Assembly: GCF_014269285.1 (NCBI RefSeq)
Contig: NZ_JACOAF010000017.1
Location: 44,907-108,906, forward strand
DNA: 64,000 nucleotides
Reading direction: 5' to 3'
Origin: Rufibacter sediminis
GTDB taxonomy: Bacteria; Bacteroidota; Bacteroidia; Cytophagales; Hymenobacteraceae
Of this stretch, positions 13,036 to 21,776 are shown piece by piece. A program made the translations under genes and the position numbers. The notes beneath the pieces are model-generated. The model saw only the letters and a list, made by a program, of their open reading frames with translations. It made no database searches and was not told the origin of the DNA. The number at the start of each line of letters is the position of its first letter. Position 1 is the first letter of the stretch.

Positions 13036-15366
13036 TTAGTTTCCGCTGGGGCGGGCAGTACCTTGGCGCTGCGTCTGTTGCTGCAACGGGTTAGGCGTGA
13101 TGCCCCGAGGTTGCTCTTTGAACAGTTCAAAGCGGCTGGGCTGCTGACGCTGCGGATACGCGTTGTTGTTCATGTCAATGTCGGCGGTTTCCTGGAAAGG
13201 GTCCAGCATGAAGCTGGCTACCGGTTTCTCGGTCACAAACACCTTCGTGATCTCATTCTCGTCATAACGCCAGATCTCAGCGGGGATGCGCACAATCTCA
13301 GAAGTGCCATCCTGATAGGTCATCTGCATCACTACCGGCATCACCAGGCCACCGTTGTTTTTAATGCCCACTTCGTAAAAGTTCAGGCCTTTCTCCAGCA
13401 GCGCGCGTTCCTCGGGAGACAGGGCTTGCAGGTATTTCTGGTACTGCGCCTTACTTTCCTCGGTCACCGCCAGCGGGTCATAGGTGTTGTAGAAGTCCTT
13501 CAACTCCGGTTTGGTGTCCAGCAGGGTTTTAGGGATGTCCTGCAAGTTACGCTGCTGTGACAGGCTCTTAGGCGCGGCGTTGATCTCGGTTCTGCGCTTG
13601 GCGTTCTCTACCTCGGGGTTGCGAGTGTCTACGCTGTACCATTTCACGCCGGTTAGTTCCTGGTCTACGTGATCGGTGGTGTAGAACCAACCGCGCCAGA
13701 ACCAGTCCAGGTCCGTGCCTGAGGCGTCTTCCATCGTCCGGAAAAAATCGGCGGGCATGGGGTGTTTGAAGGCCCAGCGGCGGCAGTACTCTTTGAACGC
13801 GTAGTCAAACAACTTACGGCCCATCACGGTCTCGCGCAGGATGTTCAAGGCCGTGGCCGGTTTGCCATAGGCGTTGTTCCCCAACTGCGTGATGGACTCA
13901 GAGTTGGTCATGATGGGCTGCTGCAGGCTTTTGTCCATCTTCATGTAAGTGGTCATGTTGCGGGGCTCGCCGCGGCTAGACGGGTAATCGCGCTGCCATT
14001 CCTGCTCCGTCAGATACTGCACAAAGGTGTTCAGGCCTTCGTCCATCCAGGTCCACTGGCGCTCATCGGAGTTGATGATCATCGGGAAGAAGTTGTGGCC
14101 CACTTCGTGGATGATCACGGAGATCATACCGTATTTGGTGCGCTCGGTGTAAGAACCGTCTTTCTCGGGGCGGCCACCGTTGAAGGAGATCATCGGGTAC
14201 TCCATGCCGCCTACCGCGCCGTGCACCGAGATAGCTACCGGATACGGATAGTCAATGGTGAACTTGGAGTACGTCTTGATGGTGTGCGCCACTACCTCAG
14301 TGGAGTACTGGCCCCACAGCGGGTTCCCTTCTTTAGGGTAGAAGCTCATGGCCAGCGTGTTTTTGCCGGCGTAGTTCACGTTCATGGCATCCCAGATGAA
14401 CTTGCGGCTAGAGGCCCATGCGAAATCGCGCACGTCTTTGGCCACAAACGTCCAGGTCTTTTTGCCTTTGGCTTTGTTTTTCTCGGCCCGCAGAGCTTCC
14501 TCCGGCGTCACGATGAGCACGGGTTTGTTGGCTTTCTGGGCTTGCGCCAGACGGCTGCGCTGAGCGCTGGTGAGCACATCGGTGTTCTGCAGCTCGCCGG
14601 TAGAGGCCACCACGTGGTCAGCGGGAACGGTGAGGCTCACTTTGTAGTCCCCGAACGGCAGGGCGAACTCGCCGGTGCCCAGGAACTGCTTGTGCTGCCA
14701 ACCGTTCACGTCGTCATACACGGCCATGCGCGGAAACCACTGCGCCATCTGGTACTCGTAGTTTCCGTCCTCGGGAAAATACTCGTAACCGCCGCGGCCG
14801 CCCTGCTTTTTCTGGTCATTGATGAGGTTAGACCACTCAATGCTGAACTTCACGCTCTGCTTGGGCTTTAGGGGCTGCGGCAGGTCAATGCGCATCATGG
14901 TGAAGTTGATGGTGTGCGGCAAAGCACGGCCGTTGGCATCTTTCACCGATTTGATTTTGTAGCCCCCGTCAAACGTCTGCTTCGCCAGGGCCTCGGCTAC
15001 CCCGAAGGTAGGTTTGTCTGGCACCCGGCTGGTTTGGGTGAGGCTTGTCATGGAGTTCTTCTCGAAGATGTTCTGGTCCAGCTGCACCCACAGGTAGGTC
15101 AGGACATCGGGCGAGAGGTTGGTGTAGGTAATGGTCTCCGAGCCGGTAAGCGACTGGTTGTCGTCGTTCAGCTCAGCTTTTATGTTGTAGTCGGCGCGCT
15201 GTTGCCAGTACTCATGCCCGGGAGCCCCCGAGGCGCTGCGGTACGTGTTGGGGGTGGGGAGTTCCTGCGCCAGTTGCCTGAACTTGGACTTGTCAATGTT
15301 TTCCTGCGCCAGAGCCGGTGCTGCCAAACCCAGAAGCAGCCCGGAGGCGAGTAAGAATTGTTTCAT
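13036..15366 (-). CDS. M1-family zinc metallopeptidase (aminopeptidase-like), exported
   Basis: 776 residues with a signal peptide (MKQFLLASGLLLGLAAPALAQ). The gluzincin motif HEVGH (420-424) with the third zinc ligand Glu443 in WTWMDEGLNTF has the exact M1 spacing. The exopeptidase GxMEN motif is present in the altered form VGGMEYPMI, so a free N-terminus may be recognised differently. The all-beta N-terminal domain (LTGSETITYTNLSPDVLTYL) is as expected. The last 60 residues are Gln/Pro/Arg-rich. The protein probably trims peptides in the periplasm. The gene stands alone with its own terminator. Confidence 0.9.
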   Translation of the reverse strand: MKQFLLASGLLLGLAAPALAQENIDKSKFRQLAQELPTPNTYRSASGAPGHEYWQQRADYNIKAELNDDNQSLTGSETITYTNLSPDVLTYLWVQLDQNIFEKNSMTSLTQTSRVPDKPTFGVAEALAKQTFDGGYKIKSVKDANGRALPHTINFTMMRIDLPQPLKPKQSVKFSIEWSNLINDQKKQGGRGGYEYFPEDGNYEYQMAQWFPRMAVYDDVNGWQHKQFLGTGEFALPFGDYKVSLTVPADHVVASTGELQNTDVLTSAQRSRLAQAQKANKPVLIVTPEEALRAEKNKAKGKKTWTFVAKDVRDFAWASSRKFIWDAMNVNYAGKNTLAMSFYPKEGNPLWGQYSTEVVAHTIKTYSKFTIDYPYPVAISVHGAVGGMEYPMISFNGGRPEKDGSYTERTKYGMISVIIHEVGHNFFPMIINSDERQWTWMDEGLNTFVQYLTEQEWQRDYPSSRGEPRNMTTYMKMDKSLQQPIMTNSESITQLGNNAYGKPATALNILRETVMGRKLFDYAFKEYCRRWAFKHPMPADFFRTMEDASGTDLDWFWRGWFYTTDHVDQELTGVKWYSVDTRNPEVENAKRRTEINAAPKSLSQQRNLQDIPKTLLDTKPELKDFYNTYDPLAVTEESKAQYQKYLQALSPEERALLEKGLNFYEVGIKNNGGLVMPVVMQMTYQDGTSEIVRIPAEIWRYDENEITKVFVTEKPVASFMLDPFQETADIDMNNNAYPQRQQPSRFELFKEQPRGITPNPLQQQTQRQGTARPSGN

Positions 15367-15448
15367 TTAGTAAGTAAGGTTGTGTTTGTAGGAGTGTGCG
15401 ATAAAGCAAATTGGCGAATTCTGCGCAAAGAAAAAAACGGCCGGTGGC

Positions 15449-16069
15449 TTATTTGGATGGGGCGGGCAGATCCTCCCCGAAATGCTTCCGGATGTCCTCC
15501 CGGAAGGTCTTCATGATCCGCTGGATGGCAAACCCGATGGGTACCGTGATCACGCCCAGGAACAGATGCTTGAACTGCCCGGAATAAAAGAAAAGCAGCG
15601 GGACCGAGATAAAGGAAACACCCACCAGAAAGCCCAGTAACAGCACCAGGTAACTGCTGCCCCGGGCAAGGGGGTACCACCATTTTTGCTTCATGGCCAA
15701 CGTGCGCGCAATGTAGGCAGCATGGTCTTTTTCTTTCTGCCGCCGGGCGCGCTCCCGGGCCACGGTTGCCCAGGCCACGTACTCTTTGGGATCAGCGGGC
15801 GGATCATACACGTACTGGTACTTTTCCCAGTCAGTCTGCGGTTTAGGGGGTGGAGAAGGAGGTGAAACCGAGGAAGGAGCGGGGCCATTCTCCTGGAACC
15901 GCTGCAGGTACTCATACGCCGACTGGATGCGCAGAAACATGGCCGGGGCCTCGGGGTCATGGTTCCGGTCTGGGTGGTATTGGAGCACCAGCTGCCGGTA
16001 GGCGTGCCTGATCTGCGGCATGCCAGCGCCAAAAGGAACTCCCAACACGCGGTAAGACTCGGTCAGCAT
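15449..16069 (-). CDS. J-domain protein with membrane segments
   Basis: 206 residues. The N-terminal 70 residues form a J domain (YRVLGVPFGAGMPQIRHAYR, HPD in LQYHPDRNHDPEA, then FLRIQSAYEYLQRF). A Pro/Ser-rich linker follows, then a charged helix (ARERARRQKEKDHAAYIART) and two hydrophobic segments (SYLVLLLGFLVGVSFISVPL and the FLGVITVPIGFAI region), ending in a basic tail. It would recruit DnaK to the inner membrane; the client is unknown. It lies upstream of the M1 peptidase gene, 83 bases away. Confidence 0.85.
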   Translation of the reverse strand: MLTESYRVLGVPFGAGMPQIRHAYRQLVLQYHPDRNHDPEAPAMFLRIQSAYEYLQRFQENGPAPSSVSPPSPPPKPQTDWEKYQYVYDPPADPKEYVAWATVARERARRQKEKDHAAYIARTLAMKQKWWYPLARGSSYLVLLLGFLVGVSFISVPLLFFYSGQFKHLFLGVITVPIGFAIQRIMKTFREDIRKHFGEDLPAPSK

Positions 16070-16121
16070 GGGTACGGCTAGTAGATGATGGGTGACCGAG
16101 CGGCCGTTTTAGGGCTCTTCT

Positions 16122-16724
16122 TCAGAAAATGGCTGAAAAATCCTGGTTCAGGATGAGCATGAGGGCGATAGCACCGGCAGCGCTGCTGATGCCCAGAGCC
16201 CAGTCGCGCTTCTTGATCGGCAAGGCTCTGGTCAAAAGAAAGTTAAGCAAAAGTACGAGTAAAACAATCAACAATTGCCCCAGTTCAATGCCCACGTTAA
16301 AGGCCAGCAGTTCTACGACAATGTTTTGCCCCGGACCCAGCAAAGATTTGAGGTAGTTGGAGAATCCCATGCCGTGCACCAGCCCGAAGAAGGCCGCGAA
16401 CAGGTTGTTCCAAGACCAGATGGCCCCGCCCCGGCGTTTCACGGTTTCCAGTTGGGTGAAATTGTACAAACACGTGAGCAGAATGGTGACAGGGATCAGC
16501 AATTCAATGAGTGCTGTATTGAACTTTAACAGGTTCAGGGTAGAGAGAGCCAGCGTGATGGAGTGTCCCACGGTGAAACTGGTCACCAACGCCAGAATAC
16601 GGCGCCACTCACTACCCGAGTACACGGCGCACATCGCCAGCACAAACACCATATGATCATACGCCTGCAGGTTGAAGATGTGGTGAAAGCCTAATTGAAG
16701 GTAGGTGAAAAAGACAGAAGACAC
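16122..16724 (-). CDS. HupE/UreJ-like integral membrane protein
   Basis: 200 residues with about six hydrophobic segments. The family's histidine pattern is seen: LGFHHIFNLQAYDHMVFVLA near the N-terminus and TSFTVGHSITLALS after the second segment, then GLVHGMGFSNYL. HupE/UreJ proteins are nickel or cobalt permeases, or of unknown transport function in Bacteroidota. No hydrogenase or urease gene is in the window, so nickel uptake is only a possibility. The 3' end overlaps a degenerate P-family palindrome at about 16105-16140. Confidence 0.75.
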   Translation of the reverse strand: MSSVFFTYLQLGFHHIFNLQAYDHMVFVLAMCAVYSGSEWRRILALVTSFTVGHSITLALSTLNLLKFNTALIELLIPVTILLTCLYNFTQLETVKRRGGAIWSWNNLFAAFFGLVHGMGFSNYLKSLLGPGQNIVVELLAFNVGIELGQLLIVLLVLLLNFLLTRALPIKKRDWALGISSAAGAIALMLILNQDFSAIF

Positions 16725-17095
16725 GTGGTTTTGCTGGTTTAAATGGGTGTAAGACAGGCAAAATTAGAAAAACGAATGAGTTTCACAAGGGGAAGCCGCT
16801 TCTGGCCCCAAGAGCAGCGACGAAGGTAAGACGATTCCCACTTTTAGGCCGATTTACAGAAACCAGGCCCAAAACGGCAGCACGCCTTGGGAAGAGAGTA
16901 ACAGGACAATCTGGATGTATTGCCCAATTGCTCATGCTTTGCTGCTGCCGCAGTAAGAACGGTTCCCTTTGCTTCGGCTGATGCCTGCTCCAGGAAAATG
17001 CCTTCCAGATACCACGCTTCCCGGTGGGATATTCTCTTTTCAGGCCATTTTCTAAAAACATGCCCGAAACAGCTGTAGCGGGAAAAAAAGGCCCT

Positions 17096-17337
17096 CGCTG
17101 GCGCGAGCGTCCCGCTCGTGTCCGCACGCATTCCAGAAAGAATTACATTCTCTCTATTTTGATCGTGTAATCAAACGGAAAAGTCGTTTCTTCAAAGCCA
17201 TTCTAGTTCGCCCACCAGATCTTTACAAGATGACAAAGCGGGTTTGGAAATATGGGAATAGTTAAAATGCCGAATCTCAGAAAAGCGAAGCACTTTATTG
17301 AATGCGTGCGGATACGAGCGGGATGCTCGTGCCAGCG
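17096..17337. repeat. Inverted pair of GCGAGCGTCCCGCTCG-type repeats (REPIN-like)
   Basis: The arm 17096-17134 (CGCTGGCGCGAGCGTCCCGC and so on) and the arm 17300-17337 are inverted copies of about 38 bases with four or five differences. Each arm also contains a small palindrome (CGAGCG-GGA-CGCTCG type). The 165 bases between contain another repeat at 17207-17242. Confidence 0.75.
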
Positions 17338-17346
17338 GATATTCTC

Positions 17347-17382
17347 GTTTTTGGGCCGTTTTCTGGAAAACATGCCCGAAAC
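17347..17382. repeat. P-family palindrome near clpB 3' end
   Basis: GTTTTTGGGCCGTTTTCTGG then AAAACATGCCCGAAAC. It differs from the copy at 17037-17070 (TTTTCAGGCCATTTTCTA then AAAACATGCCCGAAAC) mainly in the left arm. Confidence 0.7.
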
Positions 17383-17400
17383 AACTAGTGGATAGTAAAT

Positions 17401-17434
17401 AAAAAAGGGCGCCGGAGATTTCTCCGGCACCCTC
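17401..17434 (-). terminator. Terminator of clpB
   Basis: The minus strand has GGGTGCCGGAGAAAT / TCTCCGGCGCCC followed by TTTTTT, about 20 bases after the ClpB stop. Confidence 0.9.
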
Positions 17435-17454
17435 ACTCAACTTAAAACAACGGT

Positions 17455-20073
17455 TTATCTTTCCACTGGCAGATCAATGTCAATGTTCACGAACTTGATC
17501 TGATCTCCGTCCAGCACCGCTTCCACCACGGCATCTTTCCGGATGTCACCACCCAGGATGGCTTTGGACAGCTCGTTCAGAATACGGCGTTGCAGCACAC
17601 GCTTCAACGGACGAGCCCCGAACTGCGGATCGTAGCCTTCGTGGCCCAGGAAGTCCAGCACTTCGTTCGTGGCTTCCAGACGGATGCCGGTGTCTTCCAG
17701 GCGTTCCTGGATGTGACGGAACTGGATATCCACAATCTTTCGGATCTCACGGGAGCTCAACGGACGGAACATGATCAGCTCATCAATCCGGTTCAGGAAC
17801 TCAGGCCGAAGGGTTTTCTTCAGCACTTCAAACACTTCGTCACGCGTCCGGTCAATGGTTGGCTCTGGGTTCAGTTCATCCAGATGCTGGAAGTTCTCCT
17901 GAATGATGTGCGCGCCAATGTTAGACGTCATGATGATGATGGTGTTCTTGAAGTTCGCCACGCGGCCTTTGTTGTCCGTCAGACGGCCATCATCCAGCAC
18001 TTGCAGCAAGATGTTGAACACGTCTGGGTGCGCTTTCTCAATCTCGTCCAGCAAGATCACGGAGTACGGCTTCCGGCGCACCGCTTCGGTCAACTGACCG
18101 CCTTCATCGTAGCCCACGTATCCTGGAGGTGCTCCCACCAGACGGCTCACGGCGTGGCGCTCCTGGTACTCACTCATGTCGATGCGCACCATGGCGTTCT
18201 CGTCGTTGAACAGGAAGTCGGCCAAGGCTTTGGCAAGTTCGGTTTTACCCACCCCGGTGGTGCCTAGGAAGATAAACGAACCGATAGGGCGTTTAGGGTC
18301 CTGCAACCCGGCCCGGCTGCGGCGCACGGCATCAGAGATGGCGGCGATGGCTTCTTCCTGACCAGCTACGCGGCGGCCTAGTTCTTCTTCCAGATGCAGC
18401 AGTTTCTCGCGGTCGCTTTGCAGCATTTTGTTCACGGGCACGCCGGTCCACTTGGCCACTACCTCCGCGATGTCTTCAGAAGTAACTTCCTCCTGCAACA
18501 TGTGGTCGCCGTCTTGCTGCTGTTTCACCTGCTCCTGCAGTTCTTTCAGCTTGGCCTCGGCTTCCTGGATTTTTCCGTAGCGCAGCTCGGCTACGCGGCC
18601 GTAATCACCGGCACGCTCGGCTTGCTCCGCCTCCAGACGATACTGCTCAATGGCTTCTTTCTGTTTCTGGATGCCTTCAATCACCTGTTTCTCGCTCTGC
18701 CACTTGGCGCGCAGGGCGTCACGGGTTTCGCTCAAATCAGCGATTTCTTTAGAAAGCAGGTTCTCTTTCTCTTTGTCGTTCTCACGGCGGATGGCTTCGC
18801 GCTCAATCTCTAATTGCATGATTTTGCGCTGCACTTCATCCAGCTCCACGGGCAGAGAGTCAATCTCGATGCGGAGTTTAGAGGCGGCCTCGTCAATCAA
18901 GTCGATGGCCTTGTCCGGCAGGAAACGGTCAGAGATGTAACGGCTGGAGAGTTCCACCGAAGCAATGATGGCATCGTCCTTGATGCGCACGCCGTGGTGC
19001 AGCTCGTATTTCTCTTTAATACCGCGCAGGATGGAAATCGCATCCGGAATGCTGGGTTCGTCTACGGTCACTGCCTGGAACCGACGTTCCATGGCCTTGT
19101 CTTTCTCAAAGTACTTTTGGTACTCTTTCAAAGTGGTAGCACCAATGGCATGTAATTCCCCGCGGGCCAAAGCTGGTTTCAAGAGGTTAGCAGCGTCCAT
19201 GGCGCTCTCGCCCCCGGCACCGGCTCCAATCAAAGTATGGATCTCGTCAATGAAGAGCACAATTTCGCCTTCAGAGTCCACCACTTCTTTAATGACCGCT
19301 TTCAGGCGCTCCTCAAATTCACCTTTGTATTTAGCACCGGCTACCAAAAGACCCATGTCCAGGCTCATGATGGTTTTTGATTTCAGGTTCTCCGGCACGT
19401 CACCAGACACAATGCGTTGGGCCAGGCCTTCCACAATGGCGGTTTTACCCACTCCCGGCTCACCCAGCAGAATGGGGTTGTTCTTGGTACGACGGCTCAG
19501 AATCTGCAACACGCGGCGGATTTCTTCGTCACGGCCAATTACCGGATCGATTTTGCCTAAGCGAGCCTGTTCGTTCAGGTCAATGGCATAACGTTTAAGG
19601 GAATTGTATTTCGCCTCGGCGTTCTGGTCGGTTACTTTAGAATCACCGCGGAGTTCTTTGATGGCCGCTTTCAGGCCTTTCTCCGTGATGCCGCTGTCTT
19701 TTAGGAGCGTAGCAGTTTTGTCCCGGCCGCCCAGCAAGCCCAGCAATAAGTGCTCAATGGCCACGTACTCATCCCCGAACTCTTTTAAGTAAGAGTTGGC
19801 TTTCTGTAAAGCCGCAGCGGCTTCGTTGGCCAGGTACGGACTGCCGCCGCTCACTTTGGGGTAAGCGTTCACAATCTCGTCCAGGCGGGTGTTGAATTGG
19901 TTCACGTTCACGCCTAGCTTCTTCAGGTAGAAACCAGTTACGTTCTCGTCGGTCTGCAGGATTCCCTTCAGCAAGTGCCCCGTCTCGATGGCCTGCTGCT
20001 GGTTGCCGCCGGCAATCTCGGTTGCCTTCTGCACGGCCTCCTGGCTTTTGATGGTATAATTGTTAAAGTTCAT
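17455..20073 (-). CDS. clpB: ATP-dependent disaggregase ClpB (Hsp104 family)
   Basis: 872 residues, the full ClpB length. The order is: Clp N-terminal repeats (about 1-150), NBD1 with Walker A GEPGVGKT near residue 205 and Walker [10 protein letters not shown], a middle coiled coil (about 410-530, rich in Glu/Arg/Lys: [20 protein letters not shown]), then NBD2 with [37 protein letters not shown] and the C-terminal sensor [13 protein letters not shown]. The middle domain separates ClpB from ClpA/ClpC. It works with DnaK to recover proteins from aggregates after heat stress. Regulation by heat is usual for the family; no operator was recognised here. Confidence 0.98.
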   Translation of the reverse strand: MNFNNYTIKSQEAVQKATEIAGGNQQQAIETGHLLKGILQTDENVTGFYLKKLGVNVNQFNTRLDEIVNAYPKVSGGSPYLANEAAAALQKANSYLKEFGDEYVAIEHLLLGLLGGRDKTATLLKDSGITEKGLKAAIKELRGDSKVTDQNAEAKYNSLKRYAIDLNEQARLGKIDPVIGRDEEIRRVLQILSRRTKNNPILLGEPGVGKTAIVEGLAQRIVSGDVPENLKSKTIMSLDMGLLVAGAKYKGEFEERLKAVIKEVVDSEGEIVLFIDEIHTLIGAGAGGESAMDAANLLKPALARGELHAIGATTLKEYQKYFEKDKAMERRFQAVTVDEPSIPDAISILRGIKEKYELHHGVRIKDDAIIASVELSSRYISDRFLPDKAIDLIDEAASKLRIEIDSLPVELDEVQRKIMQLEIEREAIRRENDKEKENLLSKEIADLSETRDALRAKWQSEKQVIEGIQKQKEAIEQYRLEAEQAERAGDYGRVAELRYGKIQEAEAKLKELQEQVKQQQDGDHMLQEEVTSEDIAEVVAKWTGVPVNKMLQSDREKLLHLEEELGRRVAGQEEAIAAISDAVRRSRAGLQDPKRPIGSFIFLGTTGVGKTELAKALADFLFNDENAMVRIDMSEYQERHAVSRLVGAPPGYVGYDEGGQLTEAVRRKPYSVILLDEIEKAHPDVFNILLQVLDDGRLTDNKGRVANFKNTIIIMTSNIGAHIIQENFQHLDELNPEPTIDRTRDEVFEVLKKTLRPEFLNRIDELIMFRPLSSREIRKIVDIQFRHIQERLEDTGIRLEATNEVLDFLGHEGYDPQFGARPLKRVLQRRILNELSKAILGGDIRKDAVVEAVLDGDQIKFVNIDIDLPVER

Positions 20074-20316
20074 AGCTCTATATCGTCTTTCCGTAGTTTC
20101 TGTGTTTTCTACGATGCTACTAGCAAAGGAGGTGCCTGGGCGTTTTAAAGCTCTTTTTCGGAAAAAGTGGCAGAAATAGGCTCGGTTTAAGTTAACATAA
20201 TAAGACAGAATGACTGGATGTGCCTGTGAAAACCTTGCTGGTCTTCAAGACTTGTGTGGTTTGAGCTATTCTTCTCCAAGTATGTCTTGAATGCTGCCGA
20301 AGTTATGGCTATTCAT
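20074..20316. other. Gap between RAYT and clpB
   Basis: It holds a degenerate P-family copy (20142-20177) and a weak relative of the GACCTCACAGG palindrome at about 20231-20265 (GGTCTTCAAGACTTGTGTGG). The clpB promoter should lie at 20074-20140; none was recognised. Confidence 0.4.
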
Positions 20317-20880
20317 CTAATGAAAATCCTGATACCATTTCACTCCTCCAAACCATTCTAATACTTCCTCTCTTTTTAGGTTTGTTCGTTTATTCAAAGA
20401 AGTAAAACTATGATAAGAAGAATGGGGCCAATCTCGAAAGTCTTCCACAAAGCCGTGCTTCTGCGGATTAAAATGAATGTAGTAAATGAGCCGGGTGAAA
20501 TAGCCAGGTGATGTTACTTCAATTCTGCCAAACCTTTCCTGAAACAAACTGCCGGTGCGGCCATAAGCACTATTAATGGCTTTAGTGTACGCATTCAATA
20601 AGTTGGAAAACTGCTTTGACATGTGAGCAGGCAAGACCTCACAGGTTTTCAAAACCTGTGAGGTCTGGATGGTAGCAACCTCCTTTACCCTGATTAAAAA
20701 GTGGAAGTGATTCCGGAGCAAACAATAGGCAAAAGTATCGGCAAAGGGCGTGATATATTTTAAGTAGAGCTGAAGGAAATATTCATAATTCCTTTCCTCC
20801 ACAAAGACAGTCTCCTTGTTATTTCCCCGCGTGTAAACGTGGTAGAACTTTCCAGCTTCTAAAGGAACCGTTTGCTGCAT
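20317..20880 (-). CDS. REP-associated tyrosine transposase (RAYT, Y1 HUH family)
   Basis: 187 residues. KFYHVYTRGNNKETVFVEER at the N-terminus, the metal-binding HUH-type motif NHFHFLI (about residue 58), and GRTGSLFQERFGRIEV followed by YFTRLIYYIHFNPQKHGFVE match TnpA_REP/RAYT proteins related to IS200. Such proteins act on short palindromic chromosomal repeats rather than on an insertion sequence. Residues about 72-82 (QTSQVLKTCEV) are encoded by a 33-base perfect palindrome that sits inside the gene in frame. Repeats of other families flank the gene. Full length suggests that the protein may be active. Confidence 0.9.
   Translation of the reverse strand: MQQTVPLEAGKFYHVYTRGNNKETVFVEERNYEYFLQLYLKYITPFADTFAYCLLRNHFHFLIRVKEVATIQTSQVLKTCEVLPAHMSKQFSNLLNAYTKAINSAYGRTGSLFQERFGRIEVTSPGYFTRLIYYIHFNPQKHGFVEDFRDWPHSSYHSFTSLNKRTNLKREEVLEWFGGVKWYQDFH
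20634..20666. repeat. GACCTCACAGG palindrome inside the RAYT gene
   Basis: AGACCTCACAGGTTTT, one C, and the exact complement of the first arm: 16+1+16 bases without a mismatch. The same element is found at 51154-51186. It is in frame and adds about 11 residues to the RAYT protein. Confidence 0.95.
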
Positions 20881-20915
20881 GGCTCATCCTGTTTCTAATC
20901 TATTACCGCCTTACT

Positions 20916-20959
20916 CCAAAGACCTCGTAGTGCGCGCAGCTCCTGCGAGTGTCTACGCC
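20916..20959. repeat. CCAAAGACCTCG repeat upstream of the RAYT gene
   Basis: It begins CCAAAGACCTCGTAGTGCGC and ends CTGCGAGTGTCTACGCCAG. Relatives lie at 51355-51400 (inverted) and 62444-62486. Its ends are imperfect inverted copies (AGACCTCG and CGAGTGTCT). It covers the last bases and stop of the gene at 20953. Confidence 0.8.
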
Positions 20960-21510
20960 AGTTGCGCCAATCTCTGCAGCAGGGAAAACAGCAGGCCATA
21001 GATCTCGCGCAGTTCTGAGATGTCTAGGATGGCTTCGTCTTTGCTGAAGGTAAGCACCATTTCCGGGCCGATTTCGTCCGCTTCTTCGTGCAGCTTGATC
21101 TCGCAGTTCTTGTGTTTGAGGAGAATGGCGTGGATAGCCGGATCAACCAGGAGGTTTTTGAGCGTTTCGGGTTGATTTGTCTTGATGATGAAGGCATCGT
21201 CCAGGTCTGGATAGCCCAGCTCAATGTCTTCCATCCCGAAGATTTTTCCCACCTCATCAATGAAGCCTTGTTCGTGCAGGGCAAACTTGAAAGCGGTGGA
21301 GTGCTGCACCGGTGCCAGGAAGCTGGTGTTGGAGAAGCCGCTCTCAAAGCCGCCGCCCAAGTCTATGTCAATGTCGAAGTAAATGGGCTGTCCGGCCAGC
21401 GTGAGCAGGGCCGAGTATTCCATCAGTTCTTTCTGGCGAGCCATGTCATGGGCCACCTGGTGCCAAAGTTCTTCCTCAGTGTCGGCGGAGAAGGTTTTGA
21501 TTGTTTCCAT
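20953..21510 (-). CDS. Conserved hypothetical acidic protein
   Basis: About 185 residues from the ATG at 21510 (METIKTFSADTEEELWHQVA); the open frame extends a little upstream (MRWAFQTENT) into the terminator of the previous gene. No family was recognised. It is acidic, has no signal peptide or membrane segment, and has a mixed alpha/beta pattern (YFDIDIDLGGGFES, FIIKTNQPETLKNLL, SELREIYGLLFSLLQRLAQL). The stop codon lies in a dispersed repeat, so the C-terminus may have been altered by its insertion. Confidence 0.65.
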   Translation of the reverse strand: METIKTFSADTEEELWHQVAHDMARQKELMEYSALLTLAGQPIYFDIDIDLGGGFESGFSNTSFLAPVQHSTAFKFALHEQGFIDEVGKIFGMEDIELGYPDLDDAFIIKTNQPETLKNLLVDPAIHAILLKHKNCEIKLHEEADEIGPEMVLTFSKDEAILDISELREIYGLLFSLLQRLAQLA

Positions 21511-21538
21511 AGTGTTTTCGGTCTGAAAGGCCCAACGC

Positions 21539-21581
21539 AAAAGCCCCGGGCTACGCTAAAGGACGTAAGACCGGGGCTTTG
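21539..21581 (-). terminator. Terminator of the SPFH operon
   Basis: The minus strand has AAAGCCCCGG / CCGGGGCTTTT. It lies about 195 bases past the SPFH stop, beyond two P-family palindromes. Confidence 0.6.
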
Positions 21582-21622
21582 GGTTAAGTGGCTGTTCTAT
21601 GAGCAACAATCGGGATTAGTGA

Positions 21623-21722
21623 TTTCAGGGCAGTTTTCACAAAACAGGCCTCAAAACGCCTGGGCTCAGAACTCCAAGAACCTCGGGTTTTCAACTTGTT
21701 TTCAGAAAAGAAGCCGAAAACC
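21623..21722. repeat. Two adjacent P-family palindromes
   Basis: Copies at 21623-21657 (GGGCAGTTTTCAC / AAAACAGGCCTC) and 21687-21722 (GGTTTTCAACTTGTTTTCAG / AAAAGAAGCCGAAAACC) are about 30 bases apart in the same orientation. CTCATGACTCATGACTC-type short tandem units follow at 21725-21762. Confidence 0.65.
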
Positions 21723-21776
21723 CGAACTCAAGACTCATGACTCATGACTCGGAACTCAGAACTGGCGCGACCGCGC

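Larger units (their letters stand above)
16725..17400. other. Repeat-filled gap downstream of clpB
   Basis: No gene was recognised in about 680 bases. It holds P-family palindromes at 16842-16875, 17037-17070 and 17347-17382, a 38-base inverted pair at 17096-17134 and 17300-17337, and a TTCGCCCACCAGATC... repeat at 17207-17242 whose relatives are at 62538-62631. Two blocks (about 17024-17070 and 17331-17382) are direct repeats of each other, sharing GGATATTCTC and AACATGCCCGAAAC. Confidence 0.7.

Noticed and set aside
13762..14871. Long plus-strand frame opposite the M1 peptidase gene
   Set aside because: It lies wholly antisense to a gene with clear motifs and is His/Arg/Val-rich with no domain, as expected from the complement of GC-rich codons.
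16122..16724. Hydrogenase or urease accessory role for the HupE/UreJ-like gene
   Set aside because: No hydrogenase, urease or nickel regulator is in the window, so only the membrane family is claimed.
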